A DNA stretch of 64,000 nt from Carallia brachiata (Eukaryota > Streptophyta > Magnoliopsida > Malpighiales > Rhizophoraceae). The notes beneath the pieces are model-generated. The model saw only the letters and a program-made list of their open reading frames with translations. It ran no database searches and was not told the origin of the DNA. The stretch spans positions 5,085,801 through 5,149,800 of the forward strand of contig JADCRB010000066.1 of assembly GCA_021464245.1 (NCBI GenBank). Reading direction: 5' to 3'. A program made the position numbers and the translations under genes. Positions 8,719 through 20,462 of this stretch are shown piece after piece (positions within the stretch are counted from its first letter, which is position 1; each line of letters begins with the position of its first letter).

Positions 8719-11700
8719 GTGACCCCAGGTTATGCGAGATCACTCGCTAAGTATAAGCATGTCAACAAGTAGAGGAAAAAAAACTTACAAGAATTCCCTT
8801 AGTAACAATGAGCGAACCGAAAATAGCCCAGCTTGAGAATCGGGGCAACTTCTACATCCAAATTATAGTCTGAAAAAGCATCCTCAGCAGCGAACCTGGC
8901 CTTAGTCCCAATAAGGCGATAAATTTCTTCCAAGGCTAAATATGGGCGAGAGGCTGATAGCGAAGAAGTATAGCAAGTGAAAGATGAAAAGGACTTTTAA
9001 AAGAGAGTCAAAACGTGCTTAAAATTATCAAGAGGAAAGCGCATGGGCACTAGCGATGTGCCTCGGTAGGATGCAAAATAGCAAGAGCCAATTTACAGAT
9101 TTGCTTGGGGTGTGAACCGACGCAGATTGCAGAGGCATCCCAAGCCAGGCTCTTGAAATTCCTGAGGAGACATTGCCTCCACAATTGTGGACACAGCGCA
9201 CACTGTCACGGCGTGCCTTGGCAACTGCACGCTACAAGCGTCGGCATGTGGGCTCCCCATTCGGCCCATCTTAAAACACGGACAAAGGAGTCTGACATGT
9301 GTGTGAGTCAATGGGTGAGTAAACATGCAAGGCGCAAGGAAGATGACTTAGCGGGATCCCTTCGAGGGTTGCATCGCCAACTGACCTTGATCTTCTAAGA
9401 AGGGTTCAAGTGAGAGCATGCTTGTGGAGACCCAAAAGATGGTGAACTATGCCTGAGTAGGGCAAAGCAAGAGGAAACTCTCGTGGAGGCCTGCAACAAT
9501 ACTGATGTGCAAATTGTTCGTCTAACTTGGTTATAGAGGCGAAAGACAAATTGAACTGTCGAGTAGCTAATTCGCTCCAAAGTTTCCCTCTGGATAGCTA
9601 GAGCTTGGTATGAGTTCTATTGGGTAAAGCCAAGATTAGAGGCATCGGGGGCGCAACACCCTTGACCTATTCTCAAAGTTTAAATAGGTAGGACGATGTA
9701 GGTACTTCGTTGAGCCGTGCCACAGAATCGAGAGCCCTAAGTGGGCCATTTTTGGTAAGCAAAACTGGCGATGTTGGATGAACTAGAAGTCAGGTTATGG
9801 TGCCCAACTGCGGCCTAGCCCAAATCCCACAAAGGGTGTTGGTCAATTAAGACAGCAGGATGGTGGTCATGGCAGTCAAAATTTGCTAAGGAGTATGTAA
9901 TAACTCACCTGTCGAATCAATTGGCCTCAAAAATGGATGGCATTGAAGGGCACGCCCCACACCTGACCGTCGGGGCAAGGGCCAGGCCCCGATGAGTAAG
10001 AGGGTACAACAATCACTGTAAAACCCTAGGTGCGAGCTCGAGCAAAGCAGCCATAGATGTAGATCTTGGTGGTAGTAGCAAACATTCAAATCAGAACTTT
10101 GAAGACCGATGAGGAGAAAGGTTCCATGTGAATGACACTTGCACAAGGGTTAGTTGGTGCTAGGAGATGGGGGAAGCTCGTCTGACAATGCGTCCATGTG
10201 CCAGCTTCCAAAGGGAATTGAGTTAAAATTCTCGAATCGGGACGCCGCAACTGACGACAACATTATGGAGTCATGAGACATCAGTGGGGGCCTCGAGAAG
10301 AGTTATCTTTTCTATTTAACAGCTTGGCCATCCTAGAAATGACTCAGTCGAAGGTAGGGTCCAGCAGCTAGAAGTGCACTGCTTGTCACGCAGTGTCCGG
10401 TACGCACTCAGTAGCCCTTGAAAATCTAGAGGACCGAGTGCCTACCGTGCCCAGTCATACTTATAACTGGATCAGGTCTCCAAGGTGAATAGCCTCAGGT
10501 CAGAAGAATGTAAGCAAGGGAAGTGGCAAAATGGATCCGTAACTTCGAGAAAAGGATTGGCTCGAAGGGTTGGGCTCGAGGGTCCCAACCTCGAACCCGT
10601 CGGCTATCGGCAGACTGCTCGAGCAGCTCTCCAGGCAAAAGCAGGTCATCGTGTGCCAACTGGGGGGCGGATTGGGAACAGCCCCTTTGAGGGCCTTCTT
10701 GGGCATCGAACAGCCGACTCATAACTGGTGCAAACAAAGGCCGGCTATTTAATTAAAACAACGCATTGCGATGGTCCCTGCAGATGCTAACACAATGTGA
10801 TTTTTGCTCAGTGCTCTAAACGTCAAACTGAAGAAATTCAACCAAGCGTAGGTAAATGGCGAGAGTAACTATGACTCTCTTAAGGAAGCTAAATGCGTCG
10901 TCATCTAATTAGTGACATGCATGAATGGATTAACAAGATTCCCATTGTCCCTGTCTTCCATCCAGCAAAACCATAACCAAGGGAACAGGCTTGGCATAAT
11001 TAGCGGGGAAAGAAGACCTTGTTGAGCTTGACTCTAGTCGGACTTTGTAAAATGACTTGATAGGTGTGGGGTAAGTGGGAGCCAGTCCCTTGATGAAAGT
11101 GAAATACCACTACTTTTAAAATTATTTTCCTTGTTCTATGAATTGGAGGCAGGGCATTGTTCCTCCTTTTGGAACAAAGGTCGTTCGGCAGGTCGATCTA
11201 TGTGGAAGACATTGTTAGGTGGGGCGTTTGGTTGGGCCAGTACATTTGTTAAAAGACAATGCAGGTGCCCTAAGATAAGCTCAATGAGAATAGAAATCTC
11301 ATGTGGAACAAAAGGGTAAAAGCTCATTTGATTCTAATTTCTAGTAGGAATACGAACCGTGAAAGTGTGGCCTTTCGATCCTTTAAACCTTCAAAATTTG
11401 AAGTTAGTGGTGCCAGAAAAGATACCACAGGGATAATTAGCTTGTGGTAGCCAAACATTCATAGCGACATTACTTTTTGATCCTTTAATGTCGGCTCTTC
11501 CTATCAGTATGAGCAGAATTTACCAATGGTTGGATTGTTCATCGAGCAATAGGGAATGTGTGTTGGGTTTAGACCGTCATGAGATAGGTTAGTTTTACCC
11601 TATTGATGACAATGTCGCAATAGTAATGCAACCTAGTATGAGAGGAATCGTTTATTCACACAATTGGCCATCACGCTTGGTTGAAAAGCCATTGACATGA

Positions 11701-12018
11701 AGTTATTGTGCGCTAGATTATGACTGAACGCCTCTAAGTTAGAATTCGGGCTAGAAGAGATGCATGCGCCCATAGTTCAATTGCCGACCCACAATAGGGG
11801 CCTTACAGCCCCTAAAGGCACGTGTTGTGGGCAACACACCCACAATGGATGAGTTGCAGTTGCCACCTTGAATTACAACTTCTACTAATCGAAGGGCAGA
11901 ATCCTTTGTAAACAACTTAAATACGCGACGACGTATTGTAAGTGGTAGAGTGGCCTTGTTGCCACGATCCACTGAGATTAAACCCTTTGTCGGTTCGATT
12001 CGTCCCACCTTCCCCCCT
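8719..12018 (+). rRNA. 26S rRNA, nearly full length but degenerate (unit B)
   Basis: Large-subunit rRNA copy of about 3.3 kb, collinear with plant 26S from GTGACCCCAGG to GGTTCGATTCGTCCC. One deletion of roughly 130 nt is evident near 8900, where GCGAACCTGG is joined to AGTCCCAATAAGGCG. Otherwise all domains are present, including the CTATGACTCTCTTAAGG block (10,869-10,885), the usual target of I-PpoI and near that of R2 elements, which is uninterrupted. Function is excluded by changes in universal sites: the peptidyl-transferase loop reads GGATAATTAGCTTG (11,431-11,444) for GGATAACTGGCTTG, and the sarcin-ricin loop reads AGTATGAGAGGAATCG (11,635-11,650) for AGTACGAGAGGAACCG. Most changes are transitions at former CpG or CHG sites. 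Open frames here, such as 10,485-10,724, are rRNA shadows. Confidence 0.94.
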
Positions 12019-12920
12019 CAAATCACTTTTCCAACTTTTCTAGGGCTAGCTAGGAGGCTACCGTGTAGACTTGGAAATCTCTAAGTTGTGCCTTGCACGG
12101 CATGCTTGATAGTTGCATAGGGTGTTTGGGGAGGCTCGTAATGAGGAATCCCCGATAGCACTCTTGCACCAAGCATCAAAGAGGTTAGGTGTTAGGACCC
12201 TCTAGCAAAGAGCATGCGAGAGTTGTTGGCACCTTGCACCAATTCATTGAATGGTTGTGGACATGGGCTAGGCATATTAACAAGCAAAGGTGATGGGAAA
12301 ATCGGCTAAGGCATTGGCCACCAAAGAGGGATTGAAAACGGCAAAAAAATGGATTGTTGGCAACTCGCACCAACTCGTTGAATAGGCTTGTGTTGGGCAT
12401 GTCAGGAAGCAAGGTGATGGGAAAATTGGCGAAGGCATGAAAACAACCAAGAATGGATTGTTGGCACCTTGCACTGACTCATTAAATGGGCATGGACATG
12501 GGCTGGGCATGTCAGCAAGCAAGGTATTGCTCACTTCAGCTAAGGCATTGGTCACCAAAGAGGGATTAGAAATGATAAAGATTGGACTTGGAGCTTGCTT
12601 AGCTTCGCACATGTTGCTGCCAGTACGGGAGGTTAGCATGGTAGGCTAGTAAGGTAGACTAGCAAGGGATGTTAGGTAGCTAAGCTCTCCAACCGTTTCG
12701 CCACATAACATGCTCAACAACTGCATGGGGTGGCAGCGACGAGGTTAGGTCTTAGTTCGTCAACCAAAGAGCATGATAGAGTTGTTGGCACCTTGCACCA
12801 ACTCCTTGCACCGATCTATTAAATCAGCAATTGAGGTTATGGAAAGATCGGCCAAGGCATTGGCCACCAAAGACGGCTTAAAAACGGCTAAGGATTAGAC
12901 TCGGAGCTAGGAAGGGATGC
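12019..12920 (+). repeat. rDNA intergenic spacer, upstream subrepeats (B-C)
   Basis: Second copy of the spacer seen at 3927-4845, with the GGCATGTCAGCAAGCAAGG units (about 12,235-12,600) and the shorter diverged block (about 12,725-12,910). The order of motifs is the same, so the two spacers are homologous along their length despite many small differences. Confidence 0.7.
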
Positions 12921-13450
12921 GTGCACGTGAGGGAGGCTAGCAGTACGCTTGGATGCACACATCGTGCTGCTCATCGCATTAGTAGCGCACTGGAGTGATC
13001 AGCGTATGATCAGCGTGTTGCTCGTCAGGTCATTAATGCACGCAGCAGGCTGCTCGTCATGCTACACATGTTGGTGCCTCTTAAGGAGGTTAGAAAGGCA
13101 AGCTTGGATGGGAGGCTAGCAAGGGAGGGCAGCTAGCCGCATGCTACTTGCCAGGCTAGCAGGGCGCGCACAGCGTGATGGAGGGAGCAGCGCATGTGAG
13201 GAGCGGGCTTTGCATCAGCCCAGCAATACATGCGCTTCGCTCGTTGGGCGTCTACCCAGCAGCGCGCACTTGCAATGTGCTGCTCATCATGCTGCACATG
13301 TTAGTACCTCTAAGAGAAGTTAGCAAGACAAACTTGGAAGCGAGGCTACCAAGGGAGGGAGGCCAATCAAGGGAGGTAAACAAGACAAGCTAGCAAGGAA
13401 GGGGAGCTAGTTTGCTGGATGGTTAGCACGCTGGTGGCCTACTCTCATAC
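12921..13450 (+). repeat. rDNA spacer, purine-rich subrepeats (B-C)
   Basis: Counterpart of 4846-5480, with CACATGTTGGTGCCTCTTAAG (about 13,066) and its relative at about 13,294, but with a shorter GGGAGGCTAGCAAGG tract. It also carries several copies of GCGCACT/GTGCTGCTCATC-like pieces. No gene is supported. Confidence 0.6.
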
Positions 13451-13999
13451 TCGTCCCCCGATTGGACTCCTTTTTTGGACCAAATGAACAACCACATGTC
13501 CTGTAATTTTCCTCATACTTTTCTAGAGGTCCACATAAAGTTTTGTATGATTCGCTTTTTTTTCTAGTTTTTATGATTTTTTGTATTTTTTGGCTTCGAA
13601 AAATTACAAAAATATATTTTCAACTAAATTTTCAAATGTTTTCCTAAACTCTGTTACAATTTTCTTGATGTTCTCTCAAATTTTCAGCTTAATACTCCAA
13701 GTATTTAATTTTTAAAGTGGGTTGTGACCACTCAAACTTTTCAATGTCTCCTGCTACCAAAAGGCCAAAGACCCTAATGCTCTTTAGGGTGGAGGTGCTT
13801 GCCTGACTTCCAGCTAGCCTTGTTAGCTTCAGACTAGTGACCTTGGGGGGGATGTTGCTTGCATCTAGGTTAGTGAAATGACATGTTGATGGAAAAAGAT
13901 TAACGCCAAAGATCGGTGGACAAATGCCTCGATATCCCAACTGCGCTGTGCCCCCCTCTAGTAGATCGGTCAGGTTGGGCCTAGCTAGCCGATTTTTGT
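13451..13999 (+). other. rDNA spacer, AT-rich element and unique stretch (B-C)
   Basis: Matches 5481-5989, including the AT-rich block (about 13,545-13,720). The hairpin that is nearly perfect at 5858-5874 is degraded here (TTAGCTTCAGACTAG). Confidence 0.6.
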
Positions 14000-14284
14000 C
14001 CCAAAAAATTAAATTTTGCCCTGATGTATGAAAAATTGTTGCAAATCCCAAAAAAGTGACCCAAAGATAAAATTCTTTGTTGACAATTTCATTTTTGGCT
14101 CAGTTTGTCGATTTTGCCTCGAAAAATGAAATTTTGCCCTGATGTTGGAAACGTTGTCTCAAATCATAAAATTGGTACCAAAGATAAAATTATTTGCTAG
14201 TGATACCATTTTTTGGACTGACCAAAGCATGAGCATCGGCGATTGGGCTGACCCCCATGACTTGGCAAGCCGAAAGACCTTTCT
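14000..14284 (+). repeat. Promoter-proximal spacer doublet (B-C)
   Basis: Two copies of the GAAATTTTGCCCTGATGTTGG-type unit, collinear with 5990-6320 and directly upstream of the candidate start of unit C. Confidence 0.5.
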
Positions 14285-14300
14285 GCAAGGTAGGGGCTGG
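14285..14300 (+). promoter_or_regulatory. Candidate Pol I transcription start region, unit C
   Basis: GCAAGGTAGGGGCTGG, the counterpart of 6325-6340. The following GTGCAACGACATCGTTCTTG is identical in the two units, unlike most of the spacer. Confidence 0.3.
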
Positions 14301-14942
14301 GTGCAACGACATCGTTCTTGATCAAAAGTGGGTGATTACTCACAGTTCAACCATTCAATTTATTTTGCAGGAGCCAAGATGCCGAATCAACGTAACGTCT
14401 CGCATGTTGTTACGTTGTGGTTGATTGGTAACCGTGAACCCGAATGGTTATGCCGAAGGAACTCCCAACGATGGTTGAGTGCTTTGTCATGCCTCTTGCC
14501 TCATTCAACACGGGGTGGCCCGAGGTGCCCCCAGTAATGGCGTGAGGCCCCATTTACCAATGCAACGGTTGTCCCTAACAAAAAATGTGAAACTTCATGT
14601 ATGATTTCTTGTGTTTAGCGATGCGGGCTGCGATCCTCTCGGTTGCTTCCATATTCCACATGGCTCATTAAGCTATGTGAGCATGTGCTATGCTTGCGGG
14701 GGTTATTGCCTAGTGTATGCGATTACGCATGAGTGGTAATAGGATTGAAAGGGCTTGCAGGCTCCATGCTAGAGCGATGAACTATTAGCCCTCGATCCTC
14801 TATAAACTTGCACCCGAGTTCTTCCAATCTACCTTGAGGTGAAAGGTTCCTATGTTACATTCCGTCTAAGTTAGAAATCGTAGTGATACTTTTGTGCCTT
14901 CTCGTCCTTCGCCTCATTAGGGGTACAAAGCTGGCCTTCTCA
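14301..14942 (+). other. 5' external transcribed spacer, 3'-truncated (unit C)
   Basis: Collinear with 6341 to about 6970 of unit B. Near 14,925-14,943 it is joined directly to 18S sequence from about nt 145 (CAACCATAGTAATTATAGAG), so the last roughly 250 bp of the spacer and the first part of 18S are deleted. Confidence 0.55.
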
Positions 14943-15142
14943 GACAACCATAGTAATTATAGAGCAAATACGTTCAACAAGCCGTGACTTCTAGAAGGGA
15001 TGCATTTATTAGATAAAAGATCGACGCTGGCTCTAACCGTTACTCTAATTATTCATGATGACGAATCGCGTGGCCAACATGCCTGCGACACATCATTCAA
15101 ATTTCTGCCCTATCAACTTTTGATGGTAAGATAGAGGCCTAC
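14943..15142 (+). pseudogene. 18S rRNA 5' fragment up to the retroelement (unit C)
   Basis: About 200 nt of small-subunit rRNA (AACCATAGTAATTATAGAG to GAGGCCTAC), missing the true 5' end. It ends in CCTAC (15,138-15,142), the upstream copy of the target-site duplication of the intact gypsy element. Confidence 0.9.
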
Positions 15143-16018
15143 TGTTAATCCCTTGAGCACTTGTCATACGAGAGTTCGTGGCACCTTGTGCCAATTCTTA
15201 GCTTGAGACTTTGGAGTGGTTGGGCACTCCTTGAGGCAAAGTAAAAGCTAAGAGGGTCAGCGTAGGCACAGACCTACATGTGCATCCCAAGGCAAACTAA
15301 TGCTTGGGCTAAATGGGCTAGACAGAGGATGCTGGGCTGCATGTTCGTGGGCTCCATCAAATGGGCCGTGGGCTTGGGCCAAGAGGCCCAAATACAAGAC
15401 TGGGCCTTGGCCAAGTCTGCATGGCATTGCATGACACTGCATGGGACTGAGTCTCCTGCAACATGTGGAACGTGGGCACGTGCAGGTGTGGCTCCATCCT
15501 GTTGGCCATGCGTCAGGATAATGCTCATAAGATTGTGCATGACTAAGGATCGTGGGTAGATAAGGCTTATTGAGATCAAGTGATGGATGATCGTGGCAGA
15601 TAAGGCTTACCAGGGTCGAGTTGTGGATAAGATCATGGGAAGATGAGTACTATTATGCCATGATAGAGATCACGGGGAGATAATAGTTATCTCCAAGGCC
15701 TATATAGCTAGGGGTGTCAGCTGTATATAGACCATTGGGGTTTGTCATTTGTACTAAGTGAGAGAGAAATCACTCAGAGATAATGAGTGAAACACTGTCG
15801 AGAGTTTAGTGACCTTGTTCCTTTGTATTACTTTGAGTTAAAGTAATAATGGTTGGGAATGGTTTCCGTATGCTTTTGTGTCCCTTTTTAGCATGTGAGT
15901 TGTGTGCTTGTTACGAAGTTCCATTGTGCAATCCTGTATGTACGAGTTGGTTGAGACTAAGTGCGAATTAGAGGCATAACAAGGCAAAAATCTGAGCAGG
16001 AAATTTAGCTTTGTGATA
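15143..16018 (+). repeat. 5' LTR of the complete chromovirus
   Basis: Starts TGTTAATCCC and ends TGATA (the 3' LTR ends TGACA). The promoter region is damaged: the TATA box reads TGTATATAG (15,722-15,730), and the AATAAA of the other copies is AATAAT (15,845-15,850). The U3 40-bp doublet is present, with GATAAGGCTTATT (15,559-15,571) and GATAAGGCTTACC (15,599-15,611). Confidence 0.92.
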
Positions 16019-16020
16019 GC

Positions 16021-16033
16021 TGGTATGAGAGCA
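16021..16033 (+). other. Primer binding site, initiator tRNA-Met type
   Basis: TGGTATGAGAGCA lies 2 bp after the 5' LTR. It differs at one position from TGGTATCAGAGCA, the complement of the 3' end of plant initiator tRNA-Met, which is the usual primer of plant Ty3/gypsy and copia elements. Confidence 0.9.
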
Positions 16034-16047
16034 TAAAGGTTCAACCA

Positions 16048-17040
16048 ATGGCTGGTGGTTTGGGTCTTGATGTAGCTCGTGAGCGCGTAGCCATGCGTTT
16101 TGAGGTACTTGGTGATCTTTTGGAGGATCCAAATTTCATCGTGTTCCAAACGTTGGCTCTTAATGAGTAGTACATCGTCGATCTACAATGGCAACATGGC
16201 GTGGTGGCCTCCTTAAACACAGCTTCTCGGTTTGATGAGATGGTAGCAGAAATAGCCATCCTCAAGCAGGTTGTAGCCTCTCAACTAGGCATAGGCCGCG
16301 TGGATGGCTTGACCAAGATGAAGGTGCTAGACCCTAAAACCTTCGAGGAGCGAGGGATGCCAAGGAGATCGAGAACTTTCTGTAGGACATGAAGCAATAC
16401 TTCAAGGCTACTTGAGTGCCAGACAAGGAGAAGGTTAATCTGACTAGCATGTGTCTAGCCAAGGATGCCAAGCTATGGTAGTGGACTTGGTTGTATGATG
16501 ATACAAGTGTGGGCAAGCCTGAGATCGAGACATGGGAGAGCCTAAAGAAGGAGTTGAAGGACCAACTTTTGCCCTACAACTCGTCATGGGCTGTGAGGGA
16601 GTCTTCGAAGAAGTCGAAGCAAAATGGCACGGTACCTAACTATGTAAAGGAATTTAGTTCCTTGATGCTTGACATCTGGAACATCGAATGAGGACAAGCT
16701 TTTCAACTTGCTCTCCAGTCTACAACCCTGGGCTTAACTCGAGCTTAGAAGGCAAGGTATGAAGGACCTACCTTCTGCGATGGCTACGGCTGATGGTTTA
16801 GTTGATTTTTAAATCAACAAGTCCTTCGATTCTGATGTTGGGAAATAGCCAAAAGGCAAGGGCAAGAAGAAAAAGGAGAGCAAAAAGGATAAGCACAATG
16901 GTAGAGACAAGGATAAACAAAGAGTCCTCCACCAAGAATAAGGTAAAGGCAAGACTAACTTTGGTTGTTTTACCTGTAATGGACCACAAAGGGCTAAGGA
17001 GTGTCCCAAGAGGGAGAAGTTAAATACCATAGTTGTTGAG
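16048..17040 (+). pseudogene. gag: gag remnant (capsid and zinc-knuckle nucleocapsid)
   Basis: The gag region begins at ATG 16,048 (MAGGLGLDVARERVAMRF) and is soon stopped (TAG near 16,168). Collinear pieces follow at 16,201-16,392 and 16,491-16,691, the latter ending NYVKEFSSLMLDIWNIE, which is a retrotransposon-gag type motif. A lysine-rich linker leads to the nucleocapsid knuckle at 16,966-17,004. It reads C-F-T-C-N-G-P-Q-R-A-K-E-C, so the metal-binding histidine of C-X2-C-X3-H-X4-C is replaced by Gln. The product would have packaged element RNA; stops and frameshifts rule out expression. Confidence 0.85.
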
Positions 17041-17142
17041 AAGAGTGGCAGAAGCAGCATCTCAAATGATGTTGGCCCCCCTCGTGTCAATCCTCCATAG
17101 TTGTTGAGTGTTGTGTAAGCTAGACGTACCCCACAATCCAAT

Positions 17143-17640
17143 TTGACGTATGTGAAGATTAGACTCAATAATAAAGGGTTGATGGCCAGGGCTAACATGG
17201 ATGCTACCCACAACTTCATTGCTAAGAGGATGGTGCAGTCACTGGGTCTGAAAGTCACTAAAACTGAGAGTCGAATGAAGGCAGTCAACTCGGCAGTCGG
17301 AGAGGTGCTTGGCACGAAATTGGGTGTTGAGGTTACTATTGGTACCTAGTCTGGTAAACTTAACTTTACTGTAGTGCCTTTAGATGATTTTGATATAATA
17401 ATGGGAGTTGATTTTTTTGTGGGTGCAAAAGCTGTTTTTTTGCCTCACTTGGGTGGTCTCATGATCATACATGAGGATCATCCATGTTATGTTTCTGGAA
17501 CATTCAGTACCTCTTCCAATATTGGTCGGAAGTCAGGTGGTATGTTGTCAGCTATGCATATGGAGCATGGTCTAAAGAAGAGAGAAGTCACCTACCTTGC
17601 TGCTTTGATGGAGATCAAAGAAGGTGTGGTTGTGGAGGTG
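17143..17640 (+). pseudogene. Aspartic protease remnant of gypsy pol
   Basis: The retropepsin-like domain is recognisable from the block around residue 20 of the frame starting at 17,143 (GLMARANMDATHNFIAKRM) and the later LDDFDIIMGVDFF block (about 17,377-17,415). The catalytic D-T-G triad is not intact: at 17,200-17,208 the sequence reads D-A-T, with two residues missing. A stop near 17,348 separates the two halves. The domain would have cleaved the Gag-Pol polyprotein. Confidence 0.85.
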
Positions 17641-18290
17641 CTTGACAGTGTTGTAGAGATCTTGGGTGAGTTCACAGATGTGATGCCTCCTAAACTCCCT
17701 AATTGTCTTCCCCCGAGGCATGCCACAGACCACAAGATCAATTTGGTGCCTGGTTCCACACCCCCAGCACAAGCCCCATATCACATGAGTCTGCTAGAAT
17801 TGGAAGAACTGAGGAAGCAGTTGATAGAGTTGCTAGATGCAAGCCTAATTCAACCCACCAAAGCCCCATATGGTGCCCTGGTGTTGTTTCAGAAGAAACG
17901 CGATGGTTCCCTGCGAATGTGTGTAGATTACAAGGCATTGAACAATGTGATGTTAAAGAACAAGTACCCTATCCCATTGATAATAGACTTGTTTGATAAG
18001 CTAGCCAGAGCTTTATGTTTCACCAAGCTGGATCTACGGTCTAGATATTGGTAGGTCAAAATTATAGAAGGAAATGAAGGGAAAACCATGAGCATCACTT
18101 GCTATGGCTTTTACGAATTCCTGGCGATGTCATTTGGTTTGACTAATGCCCCTGCTACTTTCTATAATTTAATGAACGATGTGTTTCATGACTTTAGTGA
18201 TCGTTTGTGGTCGTTTATCTTCATGATAATGTTGTATATAGTGAGTCCAGGGAGGATCGCTTGTCCCATCTGAGATTAGTGTTGTCTAGG
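17641..18290 (+). pseudogene. Reverse transcriptase remnant of gypsy pol
   Basis: The RT fingers and palm are clear in the frame running to 18,054: the ELEELRKQLIELLDASLIQP block, then KAPYGALVLFQKKRDGSLRM, the CVDYKALN block and FTKLDLRS with the first catalytic Asp. A TAG follows at 18,052-18,054. The next piece (18,088-18,273) has the EFLAMSFGLTNAPATF block. A one-base loss near 18,206 shifts the frame before the active-site loop. In the shifted frame the loop at 18,216-18,227 reads Y-L-H-D, so the first aspartate of the YxDD motif is also lost. Enzymatic activity is excluded. Confidence 0.92.
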
Positions 18291-18399
18291 TTAAGAGAGA
18301 AATAGTTTTATGTAAAGAAACAAAAATGTGAGTTCACCCGATGAAAGATTATGTTCCTTGGGCATAGTGGAGTGGTCAACCCCTACAAAAGTATCAAAA

Positions 18400-19051
18400 T
18401 TGAGGTCTTTTCTTGGCTTGTCTAACTATTACATCAAGTTTGTGTAGGGTTGCTCTAAAAAAGTAGCCCCATTGATAGACTTGCTTAAGAAGGATAGACC
18501 ATGGAGGTGGACCACAGATTGCCAAGAAGCCTTTCACAAATTGAAGGCAGTAATATCCACAGAGTCAATCTTGCGGCTGCTAAATTTCAAGTTGTCTTTC
18601 TGTGTGCTAATAGATGCCTCAAACAAAGCCATTAGAGGTGTGATAGCACAACTAGGCCACCCAATTACCTGCTAGAGCTGGAAACTCAATGAAGCAGAGC
18701 AGAGGTATTGAGCACATGAAAAGGAAATGCTTGTGGTGGTGCATTGCCTTCATATTTGGAGGGTACTTGCTAGGTACCAGGTTTGTGGTTTAAACTGACA
18801 ATATGGCAAAATCTTTCTTTCAAACTCAGAGAAAGCTTTCTACATGGCAGGCTTGGTGGCAGGAGTTCTTGGTTGAGTATGATTTCACATGGGAACACAA
18901 GCGGGGAAGGCACAATCAGGTTGCATATGCCCTACATTGCCGACAAGTGCAAGAGGTAGTTGCTACCCTTACTCAAGTGCAGAGTGACTTGCTGGACAAA
19001 ATTAGAGCACAGGCCCCTCATGATGCCACATATCAACAAGTGGTACAGTAA
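18400..19051 (+). pseudogene. RT connection and RNase H remnant of gypsy pol
   Basis: The frame at 18,472-18,675 contains the DLLKKDRPWRWT connection and the start of RNase H (CVLIDASNKAIRGV, with the first catalytic Asp). Stops at about 18,674 and 18,709 follow. The frame at 18,803-19,051 carries FFQTQRKLSTWQAWWQEFL and the GRHNQVAYAL motif, where the last catalytic Asp of the usual A-D-A-L is a Tyr (18,926-18,928). The domain would have degraded the RNA strand during reverse transcription. Confidence 0.9.
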
Positions 19052-20310
19052 GTCCAAGAAAGTGTGGTAAGGCGATACTTGCTAGATGATGGTTTATTAC
19101 ATGCTAAGGGTTGTTTGTATGTTCCTAGTGGTACAGGCCTTAGGAAGGAGATACTGCGAGAGTGTCATTATTTATAGTGGTTTGGTCATCCTGGTGTCGA
19201 GAGGATGATGGCCTTGCTATCCCACAACTACTATTGGTTGAAGATGGAAGATGACGTCGAGGCATATGTTAAGATGTGCTTCACTTGTCAGTTGGACCAG
19301 ACATAATGACATAAGGAGGTAGGTTTGTTGCAGCCCCTACCAATTCCAACAAAACCATGGGTATCAGTTTCTATGGATTTTATTGGTGGGTTCACGAAGG
19401 TTGATGGTGTGGGATCTATCATGGTAGTGGTAGATTAGTTCTCCAAGTATGCGGTGTTCATTCCTGCCCCCTTTTTATGTTAAGCAGATATAGCCGCCCA
19501 ACTTTCTACAATCAGGTAGTGAAGTACTTTGGGTTGCCTGAAGATATCGTCAGTGATTAGGATCCTTATTTCACTGGCAGGTTCTTGATTTTATTGTTTG
19601 ACATGATAGGTTACGTATTGAAGTTCTCTACTACCGACAATCCTCAAACTGATGACCAGGCAGAGCGGATAAATTGCCTACTGGAGGAGTATCTTCAGCA
19701 TTATATGACAGCAAGTTAGACGAATTGACTTGAGTTGTCAGATTCTGCCTAGTTTTGCTACAATCTTCACGAATCCTCTTCCACAGGTATGAGTCCCTTT
19801 GTTCTAGCTATGGGCCAGTAGCCCCTCACTCCTAATAATGTGGCCAATACTAGCTCAGGAGGAAGGTGTCCAGTAGCGCACCGGTTTGCCCGTTCCAAGT
19901 AAGAGCCACCTGATGAAGCCCATGATAGCTTCAACAAGGCACCAAATTGATGAGAAAGTATGCTGACAAAGGAAGGAGAGATATGCAATTCCAAGTTGGG
20001 GATAAGGTGTTGTTTAAACTTACTCCCAGATTTTGAAGAAGATTAATAGCAAGTCAGTGCATCATGGGCTAGTTCCAAAGTATGACAGTCCCTTCATAGT
20101 GGTGAAGAAAATCGGTAATGTTGCATACAAGTTATAGCTCCCATAATGGTTGAACGTGCATCCAACCTTCCATGCGAGCTTCTTGAAGCCCTTCCATGAG
20201 GAAGCAGACGATGAGCCTCTAAGGAAACAAGCACAACATGCTCCCTCTACAATCAAAATTGAGTTGTAGCGTGAAGTGGAGAAAATCCTAGACCACTGAA
20301 TGCATGGGAA
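19052..20310 (+). pseudogene. Integrase remnant of gypsy pol
   Basis: The H2C2 zinc-binding domain is visible at about 19,150-19,300 (HPGVERMMALLSHNYYW ... CFTCQ), followed by stops. The catalytic core has SMDFIGGF (from about 19,369), an S-D-stop-D block near 19,551, and QAERIN with the Glu of the D,D35E set near 19,660. The C-terminal domain continues with FIVVKKIGNVAYKL and FHASFLKP (about 20,095-20,195). At least one further frameshift lies around 19,470-19,510. The protein would have inserted the cDNA. It is dead here, yet aligns throughout with plant chromovirus integrases. Confidence 0.9.
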
Positions 20311-20462
20311 AAGGAAGAAGAACAAGCAGATTGAGTACTTTATGAAGTGGAAGAATGCCTTAGACAACGAGGCGAGCTTGGAAAGAGACGTACTCTATGG
20401 AAATTCAAGAAGTAGGTGGAAGAGTACCTATCTACCCTACCAACAAGGACATTGGCTTTAAT
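20311..20462 (+). pseudogene. Chromodomain remnant at the integrase C-terminus
   Basis: Follows a REVEKILDH block at about 20,272. The segment IEYFMKWKNALDNEASLERD (about 20,329-20,390) corresponds to the three-strand chromodomain core (Y-x-V-K-W-K ... SEASWE) of chromoviruses. It ends next to the polypurine tract. Such domains steer integration to marked, silent chromatin, which fits rDNA as an insertion site. The homologous block in unit A is at about 560-640. Confidence 0.82.

Noticed and set aside
10485..10737. Overlapping frames of 60-80 codons on both strands
   Set aside because: They lie inside 26S rRNA sequence.
10860..10920. Possible R2-type element or homing-intron insertion at the conserved 26S site
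   Set aside because: The CTATGACTCTCTTAAGG target is continuous with normal flanking 26S; there is no insertion.
7225..12018. Unit B as a working 45S rRNA gene
   Set aside because: Its 18S lacks the middle of the gene, and the 26S peptidyl-transferase and sarcin-ricin loops are mutated.
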